Part shown: in pieces, positions 18,129-27,023 of the stretch
Layout of the letters: every line of letters starts with the position of its first letter
Position numbering within the stretch: the first letter of the stretch is position 1
Source: Elizabethkingia occulta
Lineage (GTDB): Bacteria > Bacteroidota > Bacteroidia > Flavobacteriales > Weeksellaceae
Reading direction: 5' to 3'
Length of the DNA: 64,000 nt
NCBI RefSeq assembly: GCF_002023715.1
Contig: NZ_MAHX01000017.1
Location: forward strand, 1 to 64,000
Notes under the pieces: generated by a model
The model's input: only the letters and a program-made list of their open reading frames with translations
The model's database searches: none
What the model was told of the DNA's origin: nothing
Position numbers and translations under genes: made by a program

Positions 18129-19352
18129 TTGTATTCAATTATAGATATTGAAAGTAATGGCGGTGCTTTCAAGAAAGAAAGTATTATCGAAATTGCTATA
18201 TACCGATTCGATGGACACGAAATCGTAGACCAGTTTATATCTCTGGTAAATCCGGAAGATGTGATTTCTCCGTATGTCCAAAAGCTGACAGGTATTACCG
18301 CTAAAATGGTAAAGACTGCGCCAAAATTCCACGAGATTGCAAAAAGAATTGTTGAAATTACGGAAGCAACCGTAATCGTGGGGCATAATGTAGAGTTTGA
18401 TTACCGAATGATCAGACAATCGTTTCACAGGTTAGGGTATAATTATGAAAGAGAAACTATAGATACTATTCCGTTAGCAAAAAAACTAATTCCAAATGAA
18501 GAAAGCTACTCTCTGGGTAAGCTTTCTAAGTCTCTGGGAATCCCTCTCACAGACAGACATCGTGCTTCTGGTGATGCCAGAGCTACTCTGGAGTTGTTCA
18601 AAATATTACTGGCAAAAGATCAGGAAAAAGAAATTTTGAAACATCAGAAAGAAACTCAGGTATCTAATAATCTTAATAAAAAGATTGTAGCACTTACAGA
18701 GTTTCTTCCGGCAGAAAACGGAATTATCTATTTTCAGAATGCAAATGGTGAAATTCTGTATACCGATTATTCATCTAATATCTATCAGACAGCAACAAAA
18801 ATTTTCCATGCCCGGACAAAGAAATGGGATAAATTGAAAGCTGAAACTACTCAGATTCATTATGAATTTACAGGAAATGAGCTTATTGCAAAGCTTATGA
18901 TGCTGCAAAAAACTAAAAAGAAAACACCTTCGTTGCCTTTTGGATTGTATTATAAGAATGATAAATACATAATAGAAAGAACTAAAGGGCAGACAGATGA
19001 TTTACTGAAGTTTAAATCTTTTTCACAAGGGAATAAGGTGAAGACTTTTATTAATGAGCAGGAACGTTTTCAGGATAATCCAACAGCTTTAAAAGAGTTT
19101 CTTTCATTAGATAACCGGAACGAAGTATGGATTTCGGAGGGAAGAACTAAAAGCGAAAAATCCTTTTTAGTCATGGAAAAAGGAAAACTGACAGGTTACG
19201 GATTTTATGAGCTTCATCACCAGATAAAGTCTTTAAATAAGATTAATAAACTGAAAATTGAAATTCATGCAGTAAATAATATGATATACAACGAATTAAA
19301 ATTATCTTTGCTGCGCAATAATTATGAGATAAAAAATCTGCCAACAACATAA
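18129..19352 (+). CDS. DnaQ-type 3'-5' exonuclease with UvrC-like middle region
   Basis: A 407-aa protein with an N-terminal DEDDh exonuclease (about 1-170): DIESNG (metal ligands D and E), HNVEFDYRM, and HRASGDARAT with the catalytic His/Asp. The region from about 190 resembles the GIY-YIG domain that follows the exonuclease in Cho/UvrC-like fusions. Its key residues are degenerate: ENGIIYF keeps the first half but ILYTDYS replaces the YxG half. Start is TTG at 18129. It probably acts in DNA repair or proofreading, with the nuclease of the second domain lost. Confidence 0.78.
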   Translation: MYSIIDIESNGGAFKKESIIEIAIYRFDGHEIVDQFISLVNPEDVISPYVQKLTGITAKMVKTAPKFHEIAKRIVEITEATVIVGHNVEFDYRMIRQSFHRLGYNYERETIDTIPLAKKLIPNEESYSLGKLSKSLGIPLTDRHRASGDARATLELFKILLAKDQEKEILKHQKETQVSNNLNKKIVALTEFLPAENGIIYFQNANGEILYTDYSSNIYQTATKIFHARTKKWDKLKAETTQIHYEFTGNELIAKLMMLQKTKKKTPSLPFGLYYKNDKYIIERTKGQTDDLLKFKSFSQGNKVKTFINEQERFQDNPTALKEFLSLDNRNEVWISEGRTKSEKSFLVMEKGKLTGYGFYELHHQIKSLNKINKLKIEIHAVNNMIYNELKLSLLRNNYEIKNLPTT

Positions 19353-19383
19353 TGTTAAGTACAAAAAGTACAAGAGAAGCCAT

Positions 19384-20583
19384 ATGACAAATCAAGAATT
19401 ACTAAAAATTGCAGGAGAGTACGGAACACCCGTATATGTTTACGAAACTGATAAAATCAGAGAACAGTATGAAAAGCTTACCAAATCGTTCGATGATAAA
19501 ACCAGATTTTTCTATGCAGCAAAGGCTTTAACCAATATCAACATTCTGAAGTACATACAAAAGTTAGGTGCTAATATCGACTGTGTGAGCATTAATGAGG
19601 TGAATTTGGGTATTAAGGCTGGATTTACACCAGAGAAAATATTGTTTACACCAAACTGTGTGGATATTACTGAGATTGAAGCAGCAATGAAGCTTGGTGT
19701 ACACATCAATATTGATAATATTTCTATTCTTGAGCAATTCGGAAATAAATATGGTAATACATATCCGGTATTTATAAGAATCAATCCACATATTTTTGCC
19801 GGAGGTAACTACAAAATCTCTACCGGACATATCGATAGTAAATTTGGTATTTCTATTCACCAGCTTAGACACATTCAGCGTATTGTAAAAACAACAGGAC
19901 TAAATGTTGAAGGCTTACATATGCATACCGGAAGCGAGATTAAAGATATCGATGTCTTTATCCAGGGTCTTGAAATAATGTTTGAGATGGTGGAGGACTT
20001 CCCGAATCTTAAATATATAGATATGGGAAGTGGTTTCAAGGTGCCATATCAGGAAGGAGAACTGGAAACTGATGTGAAAACATTGGGTAAAAAAGTTCTG
20101 AAAGCAGTGAACAATTTCAAAAAAGAAACAGGAAAAGATTTTGAACTATGGTTCGAGCCGGGGAAATATCTGGTAAGTGAAAGCGGACATTTCCTTGTAA
20201 GAACTAATGTTATCAAGCAGACTACAGCAACTGTTTTTGTTGGTGTTAATTCAGGATTCAATCACTTGATCCGTCCAATGTTCTATGATTCATACCACAA
20301 AATAGAAAACCTTTCCAACCCTACAGGGCCAGAGCGCATCTATACTGTTGTTGGGAATATTTGTGAAACGGATACTTTTGCATGGGACAGAAAAATAAAT
20401 GAAGTAAGAGAGGGAGATATCCTTGTCTTCAGAAATGCAGGAGCTTATGGTTTTGAAATGAGTTCTAACTTCAATAGTCGCTTAAAGCCTGCTGAAGTAA
20501 TGGTAATGGACGGAAATGTACACTTGATCAGAAAAAGAGATGTTTTTGAAGATCTTCTCAAAAATCAGATCGAAGTGTTGTAA
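19384..20583 (+). CDS. lysA: Diaminopimelate decarboxylase
   Basis: PLP-dependent alanine-racemase-fold enzyme converting meso-diaminopimelate to lysine in the cytoplasm. The PLP lysine is Lys47 in FYAAKALTN. Other conserved segments are HMHTGSEI, DMGSGFKVPY and EPGKYLV, and the substrate-site cysteine block GNICETDTFAWD matches the family's CESxD motif. The full 399-aa length is present. It follows the exonuclease by about 30 bp and is closed by a strong terminator. Confidence 0.93.
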   Translation: MTNQELLKIAGEYGTPVYVYETDKIREQYEKLTKSFDDKTRFFYAAKALTNINILKYIQKLGANIDCVSINEVNLGIKAGFTPEKILFTPNCVDITEIEAAMKLGVHINIDNISILEQFGNKYGNTYPVFIRINPHIFAGGNYKISTGHIDSKFGISIHQLRHIQRIVKTTGLNVEGLHMHTGSEIKDIDVFIQGLEIMFEMVEDFPNLKYIDMGSGFKVPYQEGELETDVKTLGKKVLKAVNNFKKETGKDFELWFEPGKYLVSESGHFLVRTNVIKQTTATVFVGVNSGFNHLIRPMFYDSYHKIENLSNPTGPERIYTVVGNICETDTFAWDRKINEVREGDILVFRNAGAYGFEMSSNFNSRLKPAEVMVMDGNVHLIRKRDVFEDLLKNQIEVL

Positions 20584-20609
20584 TTTTTAACATTCGGATA
20601 ATACGATAT

Positions 20610-20655
20610 AAAGGCATTAAAGACTATATTAGCAGACTCTTTAATGCCTTTTATT
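20610..20655 (+). terminator. Terminator after lysA
   Basis: A 14-bp perfect stem (20610-20623 with 20638-20651) is followed by TTATTTATT. Confidence 0.8.
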
Positions 20656-20696
20656 TATTCTCAAAAAGCTATTATTAATAAACCCAACACCAAAAT

Positions 20697-21479
20697 ATGA
20701 AATCACAGCTATTATTAGTTTTTACACTTATGTGTAACCTGTTTTTTTCTCAAAGTTCTGAAAAGCTCAAAGAATTTGTATTGGATAAATACCCTGATGA
20801 TCAGGTCTTTTATAAAGGAGGATTAAAGGCTTTTTATCATGATGTACATAATGTTATAGAACAAAATAAAATAAAAGCTTGTGGTCAGGATGATCCGAAT
20901 CAGTACTATAAGCTGAAACTTAAAATTTATCCTGACGGAAGAACAGAAAAACTTAAGAATGTAGATTCATTAATCAACGCAAAAAATGAATGTGCACGTG
21001 TATTAGCTAATAATGTTGTAAAAGATCTTAAAAACTGGAATCCCGGAGTACATCAAGGAAGACTGGTTCCGGCTATAGCAGAAATTTATATTTTCCCGTA
21101 TGACTTATTCGGAAATTATAAAGAGGGGCTTAATTCTGTAGAAAACTTTAAATTACCAGAATTTCCCGGCGGTAAGCAAGCGATGATTAATACGATTCAC
21201 AGAGAATTCTATACCATATTTAGGGATTTTGATATTCAGGGAAGTATTTTACTGAACTTTGATATCAATGAAAAAGGAGAAATGAACAACCTTACAGTGT
21301 GGCCCAAAATAATGGAGCAGAATTTTGTATGGGAAACGATGCGGACATTTAAAAGAATAAAAACTACCTGGAAACCAGCAATGAGAAACGGAGTTCCTAT
21401 GGCTTATCATTTTGAATACGGAATGGGGATGTCGGTGGGATACAATTATGATAAAACAAACAAAGACAACAATCAATGA
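20697..21479 (+). CDS. Secreted protein with TonB-like C-terminal domain
   Basis: A 260-aa protein with signal peptide (MKSQLLLVFTLMCNLFFSQ) and no further membrane segment. The last 90 residues (GSILLNFDINEKGEMNNLTV, then FKRIKTTWKPAMRNGVPMAY) follow the TonB C-terminal fold pattern, where a G-x-hydrophobic-xxFxIxxxG block precedes KxWxPAxxxGxPV. Without an N-terminal anchor it cannot be a classical TonB. It is a periplasmic protein of unknown role. It overlaps the META lipoprotein by 4 bp. Confidence 0.72.
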   Translation: MKSQLLLVFTLMCNLFFSQSSEKLKEFVLDKYPDDQVFYKGGLKAFYHDVHNVIEQNKIKACGQDDPNQYYKLKLKIYPDGRTEKLKNVDSLINAKNECARVLANNVVKDLKNWNPGVHQGRLVPAIAEIYIFPYDLFGNYKEGLNSVENFKLPEFPGGKQAMINTIHREFYTIFRDFDIQGSILLNFDINEKGEMNNLTVWPKIMEQNFVWETMRTFKRIKTTWKPAMRNGVPMAYHFEYGMGMSVGYNYDKTNKDNNQ

Positions 21480-21913
21480 AAAGAATTTTAGCCGTTATTG
21501 GATTTATGCTGGTAACGATTTGTGTTACTGGGTGTGCCACCACTCAGAAAGAAATAGGTACCAACCTTAAACGACAATGGATGCTTGTTTCTATGAAGGA
21601 GTTTTCTAAAGACGAACTCATACATGCAAAAGCATCTGTAGATTTAACAAACAGAGAAGTAGGGGCTATAGGCTATTCCGCTTTTATGGGGTGTAATAAC
21701 CTAAGATTTCGACTGAATGAAACAAACGGGAATAAGCTGTCTGTGTCTGGTCTTTCCGGAACAAAAATGTTTTGTCCGAATCACCTTGATTTAGAAAATC
21801 AGTTTATAGCCCTTTTTCCGACAATGAAGTTTTATAGTGTAGAAGGACATTTTCTTACACTGAGAAACATAGATGGTGAAGAAATGAAATTTGTAGCAGC
21901 CGACTGGGATTAA
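21476..21913 (+). CDS. META-domain lipoprotein (HslJ-like)
   Basis: A 145-aa protein with lipobox VTGC (Cys19 region) and a META/HslJ domain: WMLVSM near the start, then GYSAFMGCNNLRFRL, the family's GxxGCNxxxG-like loop, and TKMFCPN near the MxCP motif. Such proteins are envelope lipoproteins connected with heat-shock or novobiocin tolerance in other bacteria. The ATGA overlap with the upstream gene implies translational coupling. Confidence 0.82.
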   Translation: MKRILAVIGFMLVTICVTGCATTQKEIGTNLKRQWMLVSMKEFSKDELIHAKASVDLTNREVGAIGYSAFMGCNNLRFRLNETNGNKLSVSGLSGTKMFCPNHLDLENQFIALFPTMKFYSVEGHFLTLRNIDGEEMKFVAADWD

Positions 21914-22185
21914 TCAGAAGAAATAATCTGCCAGAATATATCAGCATTTCTGGGAAGCTTTATTTCATTGGAGTTTACCAGAAATATATCAGCATCCTTA
22001 TGGTAGTGCGCTATATTTTTAAAATATTTTAGCAAATCGCTATTAGAAAAAACTATCCAGAACTCATTTCTGAGCTCCGGATTTTTGTGTACAAAGCAAA
22101 GATTGCCGGAATTATCCTCCGGAAGGTATTCCAGTTTTAATACCTTTTGTAGATAATCTTTTAATATTTGTATTTCGTCTCTCAT
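21910..22185 (-). CDS. Uncharacterised 91-aa protein
   Basis: A small cytoplasmic-looking protein (MRDEIQILKDYL...), without signal or membrane helix. It overlaps the end of the META gene by 4 bp on the opposite strand and has its own AT-rich upstream region. I do not recognise a family. Its length, good Glu/Asp/Lys composition and lack of a better frame make it a plausible gene. Confidence 0.55.
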   Translation of the reverse strand: MRDEIQILKDYLQKVLKLEYLPEDNSGNLCFVHKNPELRNEFWIVFSNSDLLKYFKNIAHYHKDADIFLVNSNEIKLPRNADIFWQIISSD

Positions 22186-22297
22186 AACACTATAAAATTA
22201 ATAAAAAGTATAATTATACATAACAGTGTTACTAAGGGTTAAAATATGTTTTATATTTAATTCTGTAAACTTTATTTCACAATTCTTATTTTTGTAT

Positions 22298-23512
22298 ATG
22301 CTAGAAAAAAAAGAACATCAGTATGAAAAGGCGGTCTTGGTAGGTCTTATTACCAAAGATCAGGATGAGGAAAAACTAAAAGAATATATGGACGAACTGG
22401 AGTTTCTTGCTTACACAGCAGGAGCTACAGTCGAAAAAAGATTTACCCAGAAAATGTCCCAGCCGGACTCTAAAACATTTGTAGGTAAAGGTAAAGCTGA
22501 AGAAATTCGAGACTATGTAAAGGAAAATGAGATAGGAACTGTTATTTTTGATGATGAACTTTCTCCTTCTCAGTTAAAGAATCTTGAAAGAGATATAGAA
22601 GTTAAAATTCTGGATAGAACCAATCTTATTCTGGATATTTTCGCTCAACGTGCTCAGACATCCTATGCAAGAACGCAGGTAGAACTTGCACAATACGAAT
22701 ATCTATTACCACGTCTTACCAGAATGTGGACCCACTTGGAGCGTCAGCGTGGTGGTATCGGGATGAGAGGACCTGGTGAAACTGAGATTGAAACTGACCG
22801 TCGTATTATCCGTGACAGAATATCATTACTAAAAGATAAACTGAAAACAATAGACCGCCAGATGGCAACCCAGAGAAATAACCGTGGAAAAATGGTTCGT
22901 GTTGCTTTGGTAGGCTATACCAATGTGGGAAAATCTACTCTGATGAATTCCTTATCCAAATCTGAAGTATTTGCAGAAAACAAACTTTTTGCAACTCTGG
23001 ATACTACAGTAAGAAAGGTAGTAATAGGTAATCTTCCCTTTTTGTTAACAGATACTGTAGGATTTATTCGTAAGCTGCCAACACAGTTGGTAGAATCTTT
23101 CAAATCAACATTGGATGAGGTGCGTGAGGCAGATTTATTGATTCATGTTGTAGATATATCACATGAAAGTTTTGAAGACCACGTTAATTCAGTAAACGAA
23201 ATTTTACAGGAAATAGATGCACACAAAAAGCCTGTGCTTATGGTGTTCAATAAAATAGATGATTTCAGCTATGAGAAAAAAGCTGAAGATGATCTGACGC
23301 CAGCAACCCGCAAAAATATTTCCCTGGAAGAGTGGAAAAATACATGGATGGCAAAGTCTAAGCATCCTACTGTTTTCATTTCTGCCCTTACGAAGGAAAA
23401 CTTCCCTGAGATGAAAAAAATGATTTATGATGAGGTACTGAAAATCCATATCTCAAGATTCCCGTATAACGATTTCCTTTTTGAATATTATGATGATGAA
23501 GAAGTAGAATAA
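22298..23512 (+). CDS. hflX: GTPase HflX
   Basis: Ribosome-associated GTPase that rescues stalled or heat-damaged ribosomes. The N-terminal HflX domain has the glycine-rich RGGIGMRGPGETEIETDRR. The G domain has G1 GYTNVGKST, G3 DTVGFI and G4 NKID. I chose the ATG at 22298 (MLEKKEHQ), because an upstream extension in the same frame starts 72 bp earlier inside a non-coding-looking stretch and the box TATTTTTG (22287-22294) lies just before it. That box so close to the ATG suggests a very short leader. Confidence 0.92.
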   Translation: MLEKKEHQYEKAVLVGLITKDQDEEKLKEYMDELEFLAYTAGATVEKRFTQKMSQPDSKTFVGKGKAEEIRDYVKENEIGTVIFDDELSPSQLKNLERDIEVKILDRTNLILDIFAQRAQTSYARTQVELAQYEYLLPRLTRMWTHLERQRGGIGMRGPGETEIETDRRIIRDRISLLKDKLKTIDRQMATQRNNRGKMVRVALVGYTNVGKSTLMNSLSKSEVFAENKLFATLDTTVRKVVIGNLPFLLTDTVGFIRKLPTQLVESFKSTLDEVREADLLIHVVDISHESFEDHVNSVNEILQEIDAHKKPVLMVFNKIDDFSYEKKAEDDLTPATRKNISLEEWKNTWMAKSKHPTVFISALTKENFPEMKKMIYDEVLKIHISRFPYNDFLFEYYDDEEVE

Positions 23513-23547
23513 TAAATTAAAAAACACAAAAAGAAGAAAAAATAAGA

Positions 23548-24822
23548 ATGGAGTTATATTATTCGTTTTCTGCACTCATAGTGCTGGCATCTATTTTTGC
23601 CTATATCAATTACAGATTTCTGAAGCTTCCCAGTACGATAGGGATTATGGTAATAGCGATTGCAGTTTCAACATTTCTGGTGCTATTCGGGGAAAGTGTA
23701 TTGCCTAAAACATTTGTAAGGCTAAATCGTCTGATGGATAGTATTGACTTTACAGAGGTATTGATGGGCGCAATGCTTAACTTTTTATTATTTGCCGGTG
23801 GGATTCATATCAATATAAATGATCTAAAGGAACAATTCCGGCCGGTCTTTATATTTTCAACAGTAGGTGTTGTCATTTCCACTTTTGTAGTTGGATTCGG
23901 GGTTTATTATATATTTCCACTTGTAGGAGTACATATTCCTTTTCTGTATTGTCTTGTATTTGGAGCCTTGATTTCACCAACTGATCCTGTCGCAGTACTT
24001 AGTATCCTGAAGCAGGCAAAAGTGTCTAAATCACTCGAAACAAAGGTTGCCGGAGAATCTTTATTCAATGATGGTATGGCTGTCGTTGTTTTTACAGTAG
24101 TATTGCAGCTGGCTGTGGGTAAAGAAGTAGACCTTGGAATAGAGAATATCTCTCTTTTATTACTCCATGAAGCTGGCGGCGGATTGTTACTCGGCGTTTT
24201 ATTAGGTTGGGTTACTTCCCGACTGATGAGAGAGGTGGATGACTATATTATTTCCGTACTTGTTACACTATCCGTAGTAATGGGAGGCTATCTTATTGCA
24301 CGACAACTGCATATTTCAGGGCCATTAACGATGGTTGCTGCAGGTTTGTTTATGGGGAATTTCAATGTTAATTTCAAAATGAAATCTGTTACGCAGGATT
24401 ACCTTATTAAATTCTGGGAATTGATAGATGAAATTCTGAATGCTGTTTTATTCCTTTTTATAGGTTTTGAACTTTTAATGATAAAGGATCTTCAGAACTT
24501 TATAATCCCAGGAATGATAGCCATAGTTGTGGTGTTATTAGCGAGAGTTATTTCTATATGGGGGCCAACGCAGTTTATGTCTTTCAGAAGCCGATTCAGC
24601 CCACAAACGATTAAGGTTTTGATATGGGGAGGAATTCGTGGGGGAGTTTCCATTGCTTTGGCAATGTCTATTCCGAAGAATGAATACAGTACAGCTATCC
24701 TTAGTATTACTTACTTTGTTGTAGTATTCTCTATTATTGTGCAGGGACTTACTATTGGTAAGGTGGCCAACCCTAAGAAGATTGCAAACGAAGAGAAAGA
24801 ACAGGAACAGATTACAGAGTAA
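23548..24822 (+). CDS. CPA1-family Na+/H+ antiporter
   Basis: A 424-aa protein with about 12 membrane helices. It has the CPA1 features GALISPTDPVAVLSIL (ion-binding Asp in helix 5), GESLFNDGMAVVVF (the ND pair), and RGGVSIALAMSIP near the end. It exchanges cytoplasmic Na+ or K+ for external H+. It starts 35 bp after hflX and ends 6 bp before the DNA alkylation repair gene, so the three may share a transcript. Confidence 0.88.
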   Translation: MELYYSFSALIVLASIFAYINYRFLKLPSTIGIMVIAIAVSTFLVLFGESVLPKTFVRLNRLMDSIDFTEVLMGAMLNFLLFAGGIHININDLKEQFRPVFIFSTVGVVISTFVVGFGVYYIFPLVGVHIPFLYCLVFGALISPTDPVAVLSILKQAKVSKSLETKVAGESLFNDGMAVVVFTVVLQLAVGKEVDLGIENISLLLLHEAGGGLLLGVLLGWVTSRLMREVDDYIISVLVTLSVVMGGYLIARQLHISGPLTMVAAGLFMGNFNVNFKMKSVTQDYLIKFWELIDEILNAVLFLFIGFELLMIKDLQNFIIPGMIAIVVVLLARVISIWGPTQFMSFRSRFSPQTIKVLIWGGIRGGVSIALAMSIPKNEYSTAILSITYFVVVFSIIVQGLTIGKVANPKKIANEEKEQEQITE

Positions 24823-24828
24823 TAATAT

Positions 24829-25560
24829 ATGAAAGGAAAAGCTGATCATATAGGACGACAGATAGAAGAAGCTCTCCAGATGCTGTCCACGCCAGAAAGG
24901 GCTGTTCAGATGCCGCGATATTTCAAAACCGGAAAAGGGGAGTATGGAGAAGGAGATATATTCTATGGTGTTTCTGTTCCAGATCAGCGAAGTATAGCGA
25001 AAGAATTTTATAAAGAGATTTCATTGCAAGAGCTTTCGGATGTATTGAAGTCTGAAGTGCACGAAATGCGCTTAACGGCAATCTTTATTCTGGTAGCTAA
25101 ATATGAAAAAGCAAAAAACAGGACAGAAAAAAGGCAGTTGGTAGATTTTTATCTCAATCATCTTGAATATGTAAACAACTGGGATATTGTGGACTCTTCT
25201 GCGCACAAAATATTGGGAGATTATGCTTTTCGCAACGATGAGGAAGAAATATTATACAGACTCTCTTCGGATGAGAATATGTGGAAGAAGAGAGTAGCAG
25301 TTGTAGGTTCATTCTGGTCTATAAAGCATAAACATTACGAACTGACACAGAAACTAGTACTCAATAATCTTAAACATCCGCATGATCTGATGCATAAAGC
25401 TAATGGTTGGATGCTTCGGGAAATAGGGAAGAAGGATGAAAGCGTGCTGTTGAGTTTCCTGGATAAATATTATAAAGAAATGCCGAGAACAAGTCTTCGT
25501 TATGCTATTGAAAAGTTAGATGAGGAGCTCAGACAAGATTATCTTAAGGGAAATATTTAG
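24829..25560 (+). CDS. AlkD-like DNA alkylation repair protein
   Basis: A 243-aa all-helical HEAT-like protein. Characteristic AlkD-family segments are FYGVSVPDQRSIAKEF near the start, EMRLTAIFILV, and NNWDIVDSSAHKILG with the conserved W-D pair that contacts the damaged base. KVLRYAIEKL-type helices end the protein. It excises N3- or N7-alkylated purines without flipping the base. It is convergent with the haemoglobin gene, overlapping it by 4 bp. Confidence 0.87.
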   Translation: MKGKADHIGRQIEEALQMLSTPERAVQMPRYFKTGKGEYGEGDIFYGVSVPDQRSIAKEFYKEISLQELSDVLKSEVHEMRLTAIFILVAKYEKAKNRTEKRQLVDFYLNHLEYVNNWDIVDSSAHKILGDYAFRNDEEEILYRLSSDENMWKKRVAVVGSFWSIKHKHYELTQKLVLNNLKHPHDLMHKANGWMLREIGKKDESVLLSFLDKYYKEMPRTSLRYAIEKLDEELRQDYLKGNI

Positions 25561-25952
25561 AGTTTTCTCGCCATTTCCATTTTATAAGCCATAAGATTGG
25601 CAATATTATTGGCCTTGTATATAGCTAAGTCCGCATTTTTTCCAGAGAAGTTTTCTTCTACTGTTTCTGACCACAGCTTTATCCAATGTTCAAAATGCTC
25701 TTTATCAATAGCTTTTACTTCATTAATTGGAAAATGAACACGCATTGGATTTCCTTTATAAGTCATTTGACCAAAAAGAATAGATTCCCAAAAGTCATAC
25801 ATCTTGGGTAAATGCTTGCTCCAGTCGACTTTACCAATGTCGTTGAAGAATAAGCCTATCTTGTTGTCTGTCTGAATTTTCTGATAGAATTTGTTCACCA
25901 ATAATTCTATATCTTCTCTGGTTTCCAGGTCATTCATTTCCACTATTTTCAT
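25557..25952 (-). CDS. Group III truncated haemoglobin
   Basis: About 131 aa from the preferred ATG at 25952; an ATG at 25937 is also possible. Group III signatures are LVNKFYQKI, FF.DIGKVDWSKHLPKMYDFWES (distal region) and the proximal histidine in KEHFEHWIKLW. These small cytoplasmic globins bind O2 or NO. No reductase or nitrosative-stress gene is adjacent. Confidence 0.87.
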   Translation of the reverse strand: MKIVEMNDLETREDIELLVNKFYQKIQTDNKIGLFFNDIGKVDWSKHLPKMYDFWESILFGQMTYKGNPMRVHFPINEVKAIDKEHFEHWIKLWSETVEENFSGKNADLAIYKANNIANLMAYKMEMARKL

Positions 25953-25987
25953 CAAAGGTACAATGAGAAGCAATGCTTTACAAAATT

Positions 25988-26021
25988 TTGAAGACTGATT
26001 AATTACATATCCTTAATTTTG
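25988..26021 (+). promoter_or_regulatory. Flavobacterial-type promoter upstream of the YkgJ gene
   Basis: TTG at 25988-25990 and TAATTTTG at 26014-26021, separated by 23 bp, fit the TTG-N17-23-TAnnTTTG consensus. The ATG follows 10 bp later. Confidence 0.45.
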
Positions 26022-26030
26022 TAGCTTATT

Positions 26031-26522
26031 ATGAATTTAAAATATTATGCCGAACAGGCTAAGCTAAAACATAAAGAACATAAAAAGTTTCTGGATTCTC
26101 TTAAAAAGAAACCTCCTAAAAATCTGGATTATGTTGTACAGGAAACTCACGATGAGGTTTTCGAGGAAATTGACTGTCTGCAATGTGCCAATTGTTGTAA
26201 AACAACAGGACCCTTATTTACTGAAAAAGATATAGAGCGGGTTTCGAAACATCTCCGTATGAAAGCTTCTGATTTTGAAGACAAGTTTCTAAGAGTGGAT
26301 GAAGATCAGGATAAAGTTTTGCAGTCCTTGCCTTGTTTTTTTCTGATGGATGATAATAAGTGTTCTATTTATGAGGTAAGACCTAAAGCTTGCCGTGAAT
26401 ATCCACATACAGACCGAAAAAAAATTTACCAGATTAATAATCTTACATTAAAGAACACGATTATATGTCCTGCAGCCTATGCCTTCGTAGAGAAAATTAG
26501 AAGAAATTTGGAAAAAAAGTAA
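26031..26522 (+). CDS. YkgJ-family cysteine cluster protein
   Basis: A 163-aa protein with a zinc- or iron-sulfur-binding cysteine cluster: CLQCANCCKTTGP, then CFFLMDDNKCSIYEVRPKACREYP and ICPAAY. This is the CxxCxxCC...CxIYxxRPxxCRxFP pattern of the YkgJ/UPF0153 family, whose function is not established. A monocistronic gene with its own promoter-like sequence. Confidence 0.87.
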   Translation: MNLKYYAEQAKLKHKEHKKFLDSLKKKPPKNLDYVVQETHDEVFEEIDCLQCANCCKTTGPLFTEKDIERVSKHLRMKASDFEDKFLRVDEDQDKVLQSLPCFFLMDDNKCSIYEVRPKACREYPHTDRKKIYQINNLTLKNTIICPAAYAFVEKIRRNLEKK

Positions 26523-26646
26523 ACGTATTCCCAATGAATATTAAATAATGTCAAAGTGCGTTAAAGTTATATAATGTGAACAATTTCAAATAGATAATGA
26601 TCGTTTTAAAACTGAACACTAAAATTAATTTTAAAAACGAAACATT

Positions 26647-26934
26647 ATGAAAAGGTTATTTTTCTCAGCCATTTTACTGGCTTTAGGTACAGGTGCTACA
26701 TTTGCTCAGTCAACAACTCAGGACACTACTAAGAAAACTACTACAACGATACCAGAAGTAGCAACAACACCTTCTACAAGCACAACAACGACGACGACGA
26801 CGCCTACGACAACAACTTCAACAGAAATGAGTACTTCTACAAATGTGAATACAGATGACAAGAAGCAGCCGGAAACAAATGATCCGAAAGCAACTCACGA
26901 GAAAAAGAAGAAAAAAGAAAAGAAAATTGAATAA
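26647..26934 (+). CDS. Threonine-rich secreted low-complexity protein
   Basis: A 95-aa protein with signal peptide (MKRLFFSAILLALGTGATFAQ). The mature part is mostly Thr/Ser (long TTTTTTPTTTT-type runs) and ends with a Lys/Glu block (HEKKKKKEKKIE). The repetitive ACG/ACA codons point to slippage-driven length variation. It may be a cell-surface or periplasmic linker-like protein; no domain is recognised. Confidence 0.65.
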   Translation: MKRLFFSAILLALGTGATFAQSTTQDTTKKTTTTIPEVATTPSTSTTTTTTTPTTTTSTEMSTSTNVNTDDKKQPETNDPKATHEKKKKKEKKIE

Positions 26935-26968
26935 TCCAAATATTCGCTATTTAGTTTTTCTTCAAAAT

Positions 26969-26997
26969 AAAAAGGATGGTTCAAAACCATCCTTTTT
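26969..26997. terminator. Bidirectional terminator between the Thr-rich gene and gdhA
   Basis: A 13-bp perfect stem (26969-26981 with 26985-26997) has A-run and T-run ends and lies between convergent genes. Confidence 0.8.
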
Positions 26998-27023
26998 ACT
27001 TCTTCATATTTTACTTTTTGTTT

